A stretch of 64,000 bases of DNA from Nematostella vectensis (Eukaryota; Cnidaria; Anthozoa; Actiniaria; Edwardsiidae): NCBI RefSeq assembly GCF_932526225.1, contig NC_064043.1, forward strand, positions 12,026,085-12,090,084. The letters are read 5' to 3'. The notes below the pieces were generated by a model that made no database searches, was not told where the DNA came from, and saw nothing but the letters and a program-made list of their open reading frames with translations. Below are positions 11,401 through 23,400 of this stretch, piece by piece. Both the position numbers and the translations under genes were made by a program. Numbering within the stretch: the stretch's first letter is position 1; the number at the start of each line of letters is the position of its first letter.

Positions 11401-14400
11401 TGTATACTCTGGGTATACATACTAATGATGGTATCCCAGTGCTGTTGCTTCTACTTGGCAACATCATGGCCAGTCAGTCTCAGTTATGTTGTTGATTATA
11501 GTTTGCAAACTCAAGGCTGTAGCAGGGGGTGGGGCACTGGGGGCATGTGCCCCCCTCCAATATTTGCACAAATTATAAAGAAATGACCAGAAGGGGCATG
11601 GCTGTGTCCCCCCCCCCCAATATATGTTTCTGTATTGTGCACACCCCCCCCCCCCCCCACAATCTTACATGGCCTGCTACTGCTCTGAAACTCCAGTGGA
11701 TTGCATTTCCTATGTGCAATACTTATTGTGGGGATTCATTTTGTTCTGCTGCAGTTCTCAAACATAACACCAAAACAGTGCCATGTTTTGTACTGCCGTC
11801 ACAGCATGATAAGCTCCTTCAGCAGATGCAAGCGGGCAATAACACAACCTTCTTGGTCATCAGCACCAATCCCAAATCAACCAACTCAGAATCACTCTTT
11901 GTAGACTACAAACATATCAATAGGTATGTAAACTTAGGGGATCCTCTGTGTTGATCTGAAAGAGTTGTATATGGGTTGTATATCTGAAAGAGGTGTATAT
12001 GAATGAGTAAGCTAATTTTCTGTATATTCAAAAATCCCAAATCCATGTGTCTGGGATTCATTACAAGGATAATTACACAAAAATCATCATACATATGTGA
12101 CCCTCTCCACGTTTTACCCTCTCAACATGCCTCAAGGTTGGCCAAGCTCCTGTGGAGTATTCTAAGATATGTTTGTATTTGTTGAATTCAACAAATACAA
12201 AATGCTAAGGATAGGTGAAAGGTTTGTAAATGGTATTCATCAACATACCTTTCTCATACTTTTTACATACCAAAATTTTTGTGTGGGACGTGTCTTCATT
12301 TTAGCTTTGTCTTTTATCCACAAAAGGTACATTTCCCAAAGCGTCGTTGTAAAAAGCATTCCACTAGATGCTCTAACAAAATCTGATCTTCCTCTGGTAA
12401 TCAAGCTTCATGTTCTTGTGGCATCAGTATCACCATTGCGAGTGTACCGACACAGACAAGGTCAAGCTATTATTTCACTGAAGGTATGGTAAACAAAAGT
12501 TTTGGGGAATTGTGTTACGACTTTGGGTAAACCTTGTACCAAAAAATGTGTCTATAGCTACTGTATGTAAAATGTGTGTGTGTTTGTGGGAGGGGGGGGG
12601 TACATGTAAAAATACTAGCAGTACTATGGAAAACTTTAGTGTGCTAAGAAAAGCTGCAGGCAAGCTAATAAAAATGACTAGGTGGTCTGTGTAGGCATGC
12701 TGGTGGAACCAGGGAAATGAATCAATTAAATGTTAAATGGAAAGTTTTACCCCTCTAAGAGAGTGTTAGCCCTTCATCAGAGCTCTTTAGTTACCCTGTT
12801 TTCAAGAGGCGTAAAACATATGATTCCACCTATATTTAACCCTCTTTTGTTTCACCCCAATTAAATGATAATACAGGAAAAGTGCTCTTTGGCCCAGATG
12901 GAGGAACACCTTGAAAGATGGCATTATAAGGATGAGCAAATTGCTTCCATGTGGGAAAGGATTGACTGGCTTATTGTTACCACACTTATGCTGACAGAGG
13001 CCTCCATGCTCACCTCATCTAGTGACAAGATCATTGAACCCAACATCTATCTGCCCCTTGATTTCCATTTCATTTTGAATGGAACACTTGATCCTGCTGT
13101 ATTAGAGGTAAATCTCTCTGGCTGCAGTTATACTCTAAGTTGCAAAATGATTGAGTTTTGTCGATATAACAGAGAACTAAACATGAGGAAAATGATGCAG
13201 GAAGGTAATACCCCTGGTGACCAAAAGAAGAAAATTTAATGACACATTGACTGAAGCTTGTCGATAATTTTTAAAATCTTTTCTAGGTAAAATCATCATC
13301 AAACATCAGCCAGATAGTCAGGCGAGATACTTCTAGCATCATGTCAGCCATATCAACACTACTCCCTTCCAACAATCACAAAAACGAGGTAACTATGGTG
13401 TTACTGTTATTTTTTTATTTATCACAAAATCTATGGCTTCCTAATAACTTTCCTTTATAGGGAATCCCCTGCATCAAACCAAAGCTTTGTCTCACCAAGC
13501 AGCAACAGCTCTTTTCAGAGGTCTCTGATCAAGAAGAATCTCGCTCAGGGGGCTTCATTAAGGTCTGTGTTCATACTTTGTTGCCACTTTTGAATGTAAC
13601 AAGGCAAGGTTAAAATCTTTATGTAGCTAAACTAACATCCACGAGCAGGTCTAGGGGTGGGCCATATGGGCTCAAACCCCCCTTTCTTTAGAGATTTAAC
13701 ATAAATATATTAAGAAGGGTGAGGAAATCCACAAAAGAACAATGAATCCCCCCTTCCTTAAAATCCTTGCTCCCCCCCCCTCCCCCTGTCAAAACTCTCC
13801 TGGATCTGCCCTTGACATCTGTTGTATTTTTGTGATGAATGAAAATAAAGATATATTCTCAAAAGGGGATCATTATGAACACTGAAGATCTAGGTCATAA
13901 TATTTAATCTTTGCTTGATGTGATGCCAACCCCTAAATGGAATTATTACGAATGAAATTAAATTACCACCCATCTTTCCTGGACTGTACAGTATATTATA
14001 GTAAATTCATAGTAAATTCATTAAATTCATAGTAAATTTATAGTAAATTCATAGTGGGCCTAAGTAGATTTTACAAAGTACATAGTACATTTTGCTGGCA
14101 ATGGTTTCTTCATGGCAAACATGTGCCAGCATAAGTCTTAGCCACTCTTTAAAAATTTTGAAAATGTGGCTTATTTTATTTTCAGCTTTACCCTACCCCA
14201 GACGGTCATTTGTATGATCCCCTGATTTCTGCGCTTCAGTCATCAGTTTATGGTAACAGTGAACAGGGTCACCATGGTGCTCCTTCACGTGGGACCTTCC
14301 AGGTGCACCACCTCCTCACAGCACTGGAGCATTACAAACATAACGACACAGAGGCCTTAAACACAGCAACACACTTGGATGGTACAACTGGAGATGCAAG

Positions 14401-17400
14401 GTACCTACAGGGAAATCAGATTTATTGTACCCAAACTTTTAGGTTTCGTCCGTGTACCCAAACATTCAGGTTTCATCCGTGCTAGCGTACTCTAGTCAAA
14501 GAAACAGGTAGTTTTGTAAAATATTTACGGACTTTAAGTTCAGGCCTTATTGGAAAAACTATGTCAGTCAAGGTTTTTCACATGTGCAATAATACATATA
14601 CTACAGTGTGTAGGTATGTACAGTTTTTATACGTTATTTCACTTAATTTTGGCGACGTCAAAATTTTGCGATTTTGAGACGGCAATATTTCGCGACACTT
14701 TATTTTCGCGATTTTCCTATTATCGTAAAAATTAGATCAATTTATTTTCGTGATTTCGCGATTTTGTGATAATAAAATCAAGCAAAACAAGTGGAATTAA
14801 AATGTACTGTAATCATCAAAACTGAAATAATTTTAAAAAAATGCGTGGGCTAAATTTATTTTCATAAAAATCTATAAAAACAAGTCCAACTTACCGTACT
14901 ATATGTACATTAGACGACTTGATAGACAAGGTGTTTCCATAAAGCTTATTAAACGGCCAATACTCCCCAAAAGGGTTGTTGTGTACTCACTTTATACTGA
15001 CTGTAGGAACATGTGGATAATTTCTGCGATAATACTACTTATCATCTTTATTCTTACAAATAACTATACCCATAAGGAGTTAATGATCTTATAACAGCCA
15101 ATTGTCATTCGCCATTTGCACTGACAACGTTTATTGAAATAGGTGTATATTATAATGTGAGAACAAACAAGTTATATATCATATATATTGAGTGAGAATG
15201 TACAGTTCAGATTTTACTGTTCACAGGAAAAGTTACTTGGAAGGGGATGGAGAGGAATATGAGCCAGCACACACTGCAGGTAAATGGGAATCCTTGGCTG
15301 ATCTTGGTGGTTCAAGGAGTCTGTGGCCACAGAAACCTGTGCCCCGTACTCCCCCCACTCAATATATCGAGGCTCGCTTCAGCCCATAGTACAAAAAAAA
15401 CATCAATCCATCTTCAAATCATCCATCCATCCACCACTGTCCGTGAAATTCGTACAGCTCTTTGAATTTCAAGGGACTGCAGTACCCCTTGATCCCAAAA
15501 TCTGCCTGCCGAACTTCTTTCATCGGTTTGTAGACGAATCAAAGAAACTGCTTTCAGCCAGCACTCGTTTAACAGCCAGCCAGTACTTCAAACTGTATTC
15601 TTATCTCCGCTAGATTTGCAGGAAATAGCTACTAAAGACCCAGAGTGTGATGATGGTATGTACACCCATAAACCTTGTGTAATTTGTTTGAGTTTTTCTT
15701 TTCCTCACCTGCATCCTAGATAAAGTACCTTCAGGTGCAGACCCAGGATTTGCTGGGAGGGGGATTCACAATTATAGCATCAATTTCTAATATATATTTT
15801 TGTCTATTGTATCACCTTTCGACTGCTTTTTCCCCCTAGACCCAGGAGCTATCCCCGTACTGACAAACATTCACACGCACCCACATATGGAACTCCAGCC
15901 AGCTTTTCGTCATGACACCGAGGCGTACCAAGCCAGAGTGCCTTTTCATGTGTTAAATGTGCGCTTGTGGGGCAAGACGTCTACATGCTTGTCTGAGGCG
16001 AGAATCAACAGCTACAGAGGAACAGCTCAGTAAGTAGAAAATACTTCTTTAAGACAGTGCCCTGAAAGGGGTGGAGGGAGGGATGAATACCATTCTTATC
16101 AAACTCAGTAAGTAGAAAATACTCCTAAATGCGCGGCTGCACCAGTCGTGCTGCACGGCAAAAGCACGACACTGATTCAACTGTCGACGATGTGCCGAAT
16201 CGAATACTTTTATTGATATTTTGCAGGCCCGTAGGCCCGTAGGCCCGTACCCAAGATTTATTTATTATTATTATTTTTTTTTTTTTGGGGGGGGGGGGGG
16301 GGGTTGGGGGGATCCGAAATTCGAAAAAGTGGACTGAATTTTATTTTTACGTGGGGGGGGGGGGGGGGAGGGAGTTCTTTGATAAAAATCTAACCACCTC
16401 CGAAAGAACAAAAAGGGATTTTTTTAATGCCTTTGCAGTATCTCCACGAGACGTTTATTGTCGGATTTGGCTACATACCAGAGTGATCAAGCCTAAATAG
16501 CACGTCTATTAAGGACCAAAAGTGGACTTTCGGCCGTTCTGGGGGGTGGGGGAGGGGGTGCGACCCCCCTGGGTACGGGCCTGTTTTGTGCAACAGAAAC
16601 ACCACAACAAGTCAAATTTTACTACTTTCAAACTATTGAGCGCGACTTACTTGGTGAGACGACTCAATCAACGGTGAACCAAATGTATTCCTGTTGATAC
16701 AAACACCACTTAATTCCGCACGGCAGGAGCTCGGCGTGTGGACCGGGCCTTAGCTAGTGGTGAAAGTGGGAAAACAAATATTCAAATATTTTACCATGCT
16801 TGCACATTCCTCGACCTATGTGCATTTCTGGCTGAATGAAAATAAAAAAATCGTTTTTGTTATCTCTTTGTCATCTTTTTATCACTGCTTTCTGCCATAC
16901 TGTCTTCCTGCCCTTAACCCTAGATCTGTTAGAAAAACACCCACAACATTATAACAAAAAAAAAATGATATAAAATTTTGAACACGCCCCTTGTTTTGTT
17001 CTAACAGACCAGCCAACTATTCCCTTGGTGTCGGTTGGAACGCATTCGCACTGCATTTGATGGATACGTCCCATGCCAAAGCGTGGAATCTGATGTCATA
17101 CAAACTTCACATCTATCGAGAGAAGCGTGACGAGCATGCGCCAACATTCAGCGGTAGTTTACCCCACGTGACTTGTACTCTAACCCAGGTGAGAGGGGTG
17201 TTATTTTTCGTGTGTGGGAGTAGGAGTACTACTCTGTAGAATTTATAAATCTAGAAAGCTAGTCACTATATTTGGCTCTTAAATCGAAACTGGTGGTTTG
17301 TGGGGGAGAAAAAAAAAAGGCCTCCCCTTTAAGGCATAATATACGAAATAAGCACCTCTTTATTTAAGTACCCTTCCCAAAATTGTAGAATAACCTAGGG

Positions 17401-20400
17401 TAATAGTCTATTACTGCGATTTTGAATAACCTGTGAGCTAACGCAGGTTATTCAAAATCGGTTATTCTCACGAATTCCAAAATACAAAAGTAAATCATGG
17501 CATCCGTCAGTCAAAAGCCTTGAACTGTTTCTGTTGCCACATTTAGATGGCTACCACTCCAATGCTTTGACCAATTACAAGATACAAAATTTGTTACATT
17601 ACAATTTCAAAACTTGATTGCCGGAAGTGAAAAGCGGTATTAGCATGTTGGAGATCTTGGCGAAAGTTCTCAGATCTCTCAACATCGCAGTAATTTTGAT
17701 TTCTGGTTAGACTATCGATTGTTAACACATGTTTCGACTATAGGACTGTGATCTAAGAGTGTTCCCTGATCAACCTTGTGGATTGGAGGATGCCAAGATG
17801 AAATGGCGGGAGTTCACGAAGCAGCGTGCTGAGTTGGCCGCTTGCACAAGCGGTCATACCCCAGGTAATGAATATAGTGGTGTGTCGTGCTTGATTTGAA
17901 ACCGATTGCGGTGATGGAGGCGATCAGGGTTTTTTTATATCAGCGCCCAGATTGGAGGCAAAGAAAATAGCGAGACATCCAGAAGAAAACAAAGGCGTGC
18001 TCACTGCCTCGCTAGACCAAAAACACACTGTTCAAGCAGGAGAGAATTTTGCCTCAGTTGCTTGTGAAACATGAGCTCGTCCAATCGACGTCCGCACACT
18101 ATAAGCCTTTGGCCTTGCGAGGCAGATAGCAAAGTCTACGTGATATTATCCTAATCGTATAGGTCAGCCTTACGTTAAGGTAAGCTAAATTATTTCACGC
18201 GAGTTTATGGAAACCACTTGTAACTAATAATCGTTTTAAAAAATGATTGCAGCTCCTAAAATGCTATAATTGATGTTAACGCATTTGTTTATGCATTGTT
18301 GTCTTTTGGTACATACATCACGTCTCTTTATTGGCCGTGTCTTGTTACAAGAAAATTAACGTTGCCTTGTAGTACATATATCATTTTGTGTCTTGTTACA
18401 AGAAGATGGACGTTGCCTTGTAGTCCATACATCATGTCTCTCTAATGTTCGTGTCTTGTTACAGAAAGGTGGACGTTGCCTTGTGGTACATACATCATGT
18501 CTCTCTATTATCCGTGTCTTGTTACTTGAATGTGAACGTTGCCTTCTAGTACATACATCATGTCTCTCTTTTGTCCGTGTCTCGTTACTTGAAGATGGAC
18601 TTTGCCTTGTGGTACATACATCATGTATCTCTGTTGTCCGTGTCTTGTTACAGGAAAATGGACTTTGCCTTGTGGTACATACATCATGTATCTCTGTTGT
18701 CCGTGTCTTGTTACAGAAAAGTAGACATTGCCTTGTGGTACATACATCATGTCTCTCTAATGTTCGTGTCTTGTTACAGAAATCATGTATCTCTGTTGTC
18801 TGTGTCTTGTTACATGAAGATGGACTTTGCCTTGTGGTACATACATCATGTATCTCTGTTGTCCGTGTCTTGTTACAGGAAGATGGACGTTGCCTTGTGG
18901 TACATACATCATGTATCTCTGTTGTCCGTGTCTTGTTACATGAAGATGGACTTTGCCTTGTGGTACATACATCATGTATCTCTGTTGTCTGTGTCTTGTT
19001 ACAGGAAAATGGACGTTGCCTTGTGGTACATACATCATGTATCTCTGTTGTCCGTGTCTTGTTACAGGAAAATGGACGTTGCCTTGTGGTTCATACATCA
19101 TGTATCCCTGTTGTCCGTGTCTTGTTACATGAAGATGGACTTTGCCTTGTGGTACATACATCATGTATCTCTGTTGTCCGTGTCTTGTTACAGGAAAATG
19201 GACGTTGCCTTGTGGTACATACATCATGTATCTCTGTTGTCCGTGTCTTGTTACAGGAAGATGGACTTTGCCTTGTGGTACATACATCATGTATCTCTGT
19301 TGTCCGTGTCTTGTTACAAGAAGATGGACGTTGCCTTGTGGTACATACATCATGTATCTCTGTTGTCCGTGTCTTGTTACATAAAGATGGACTTTGCCTT
19401 GTGGTACATACATCATGTATCTCTGTTGTCCGTGTCTTGTTACAGGAAAATGGACTTTGCCTTGTGGTACATACATCATGTCTCTCTTTTGTCCGTGTCT
19501 CGTTACTTGAAGATGGACTTTGCCTTGTGGTACATACATCATGTATCTCTGTTGTCCGTGTCTTGTTACAGGAAAATGGACTTTGCCTTGTGGTACATAC
19601 ATCATGTATCTCTGTTGTCCGTGTCTTGTTACAGAAAAGTAGACATTGCCTTGTGGTACATACATCATGTCTCTCTAATGTTCGTGTCTTGTTACAGAAA
19701 TCATGTATCTCTGTTGTCTGTGTCTTGTTACATGAAGATGGACTTTGCCTTGTGGTACATACATCATGTATCTCTGTTGTCCGTGTCTTGTTACAGGAAG
19801 ATGGACGTTGCCTTGTGGTACATACATCATGTATCTCTGTTGTCCGTGTCTTGTTACAGGAAGATGGACGTTGCCTTGTGGTACATACATCATGTATCTC
19901 TGTTGTCCGTGTCTTGTTACATGAAGATGGACTTTGCCTTGTGGTACATACATCATGTATCTCTGTTGTCCGTGTCTTGTTACAGGAAAATGGACGTTGC
20001 CTTGTGGTACATACATCATGTATCTCTGTTGTCCGCGTCTTGTTACAGGAAAATGGACGTTGCCTTGTGGTACATACATCATGTATCTCTGTTGTCCGCG
20101 TCTTGTTACAGGAAGATGGACGTTGCCTTGTGGTACATACATCATGTATCTCTGTTGTCCGTGTCTTGTTACAGGAAAATGGACGTTGCCTTGTGGTACA
20201 TACATCATGTCTCTCTAATGTTCGTGTCTTGTTACATGAAGATGAACGTTGCCTTGTGGTACATACATCATGTATCTCTGTTGTCCGTGTCTTGTTACAG
20301 GAAAATGGACGTTGCCTTGTGGTACATACATCATGTATCTCTGTTGTCCGTGTCTTGTTACATGAAGATGGACTTTGCCTTGTGGTTCATACATCATGTA

Positions 20401-23400
20401 TCCCTGTTGTCCGTGTCTTGTTACAGGAAGATGGACTTTGCCTTGTGGTACATACATCATGTATCTCTGTTGTCCGTGTCTTGTTACAGGAAGATGGACG
20501 TTGCCTTGTGGTACATACATCATGTCTCTCTTTTGTCCGTGTCTTGTTACTTGAAGATGAACGTTGCCTTGTGGTACATACATCATGTCTCTCTTTTGTC
20601 CGTGTCTTGTTACAGGAAGATGGACGTTGCCTTGTGGTACATACATCATGTATCTCTGTTGTCCGTGTCTTGTTACATGAAGATGGACTTTGCCTTGTGG
20701 TACATACATCATGTATCTCTGTTGTCCGTGTCTTGTTACATGAAGATGGACTTTGCCTTGTGGTACATACATCATGTATCTCTGTTGTCCGTGTCTTGTT
20801 ACAGGAAGATGGACGTTGCCTTGTGGCCGGTGCAGCGTCCCAGAGTCATGTCACTGGCAGAAGGCCGTGTGGACACCTCACACTTGTCAACATATTACTC
20901 TGTCAAAACAGCAAGTCAAGTCATGTCTGTCGAACAGAAAGGTAAGAAGCTGCTGCAGCTGGTAAATGTTGATAATAAGGATTATGGTGATGTTTATGAG
21001 GATGATGATACAACAGAATGTGAGAAAGCTGCTGCAACTGGTAAATGTTGATAATAAGGATTATGGTGATGTTTATGAGGATGATGATACAACAGACAGT
21101 GAGAAAGCTGCTGCAACTGGTAAATGTTGATAATGAGGATTATGGTGATGTTAATGAGGATGATGATACAACAGAGAGTGAGAAAGCTGCTGCAACTGGT
21201 AAATGTCGATAATGAGGATTATGGTGATGTTAATGAGGATGATGATACAACAGACAGTGAGAAAGCTGCTGCAACTGGTAAATGTTGATAATAAGGATTA
21301 TGGTGATGTTTATGAGGATGATGATACAACAGAATGTGAGAAAGCTGCTGCAACTGGTAAATGTTGATAATAAGGATTATGGTGATGTTTATGAGGATGA
21401 TGATACAACAGACAGTGAGAAAGCTGCTGCAACTGGTAAATGTTGATAATGAGGATTATGGTGATGTTAATGAGGATGATGATACAACAGACAGTGAGAA
21501 AGCTGCTGCAACTGGTAAATGTCGATAATGAGGATTATGGTGATGTTAATGAGGATGATGATACAACAGACAGTGAGAAAGCTGCTGCAACTGGTAAATG
21601 TCGATAATGAGGATTATGGTGATGTTAATGAGGATGATGATACAACAGAAAGTGAGAAAGCTGCTGCAACTGGTAAATGTTGATAATGAGGATTATGGTG
21701 ATGTTTATGAGGATGATGATACAACAGACAGTGAGAAAGCTGCTGCAACTGGTAAATGTTGATAATAAGGATTATGGTGATGTTTATGAGGATGATGATA
21801 CAACAGAATGTGAGAAAGCTGCTGCAACTGGTAAATGTTGATAATAAGGATTATGGTGATGTTTATGAGGATGATGATACAACAGACAGTGAGAAAGCTG
21901 CTGCAACTGGTAAATGTTGATAATGAGGATTATGGTGATGTTTATGAGGATGATGATACAACAGACAGTGAGAAAGCTGCTGCAACTGGTAAATGTTGAT
22001 AATGAGGATTATGGTGATGTTAATGAGGATGATGATACAACAGAGAGTGAGAAAGCTGCTGCAACTGGTAAATGTCGATAATGAGGATTATGGTGATGTT
22101 AATGAGGATGATGATACAACAGACAGTGAGAAAGCTGCTGCAACTGGTAAATGTCGATAATGAGGATTATGGTGATGTTAATGAGGATGATGATACAACA
22201 GAAAGTGAGAAAGCTGCTGCAACTGGTAAATGTTGATAATGAGGATTATGGTGATGGTTATGAGGATGATGATACAACAGAAAGTGAGAAAGCTGCTGCA
22301 ACTGGTAAATGTTGATAATAAGGATTATGGTGATGGTTATGAGGATGATGATACAACAGAAAGTGAGAAAGCTGCTGCAACTGGTAAATGTTGATAATAA
22401 GGATTATGGTGATGGTTATGAGGATGATGATACAACAGAAAGTGAGAAAGCTGCTGCAACTGGTAAATGTTGATAATAAGGATTATGGTGATGGTTATGA
22501 GGATGATGATACAACAGAAAGTGAGAAAGCTGCTGCAACTGGTAAATGTTGATAATAAGGATTATGGTGATGGTTATGAGGATGATGATACAACAGAAAG
22601 TGAGAAAGCTGCTGCAACTGGTAAATGTTGATAATAAGGATTATGGTGATGGTTATGAGGATGATGATACAACAGAAAGTGAGAAAGCTGCTGCAACTGG
22701 TAAATGTTGATAATAAGGATTATGGTGATGGTTATGAGGATGATGATACAACAGAAAGTGAGAAAGCTGCTGCAACTGGTAAATGTTGATAATAAGGATT
22801 ATGGTGATGGTTATGAGGATGATGATACAACAGAAAGTGAGAAAGCTGCTGCAACTGGTAAATGTTGATAATAAGGATTATGGTGATGGTTATGAGGATG
22901 ATGATACAACAGAAAGTGAGAAAGCTGCTGCAACTGGTAAATGTTGATAATAAGGATTATGGTGATGGTTATGAGGATGATGATACAACAGAAAGTGAGA
23001 AAGCTGCTGCAACTGGTAAATGTTGATAATAAGGATTATGGTGATGGTTATGAGGATGATGATACAACAGAAAGTGAGAAAGCTGCTGCAACTGGTAAAT
23101 GTCGATAATGGGGATTATGGTGATTTTTCTGAAGATGATTATATATAACTGGTATAAAATGATGATGGCGATTGTAGTGGTGGGGATTATGTTGAATGGT
23201 GGTGGTGATGATTTTGATCTAATGGAGGATCCAGGCCTTTTGGGATACCCCCCCACCCCACCCCTCTTGATCGGCCCCTGGATATTGATATTGGTGGTGT
23301 TTGTATTGATGACGACATCGAAAGTACTCACGCACGAGATAATTTGTGTAATGACACAGTGCTATTTACAGGTTTTATTTGTCGGAGACTCGACAAATCG

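Noticed and set aside
18757-20775. Minus-strand frames of 303, 186 and 177 codons (MMYVPQGNVHFPVTRHGQQR)
   Set aside because: Same tandem array read in reverse; no start context, no domain, no conservation expected.
18393-20945. 850-codon and 826-codon open frames with 21-residue repeats (CLVVHTSCISVVRVLLQE type)
   Set aside because: They follow exactly from a 63-bp tandem array lacking stops in several frames and occur on both strands. The true coding exon at the array end uses a third frame that fits splice phases and the PC-esterase motif.
18306-23125. CRISPR-like regularly spaced repeats
   Set aside because: Units are contiguous with no unique spacers, and the context is an animal gene.
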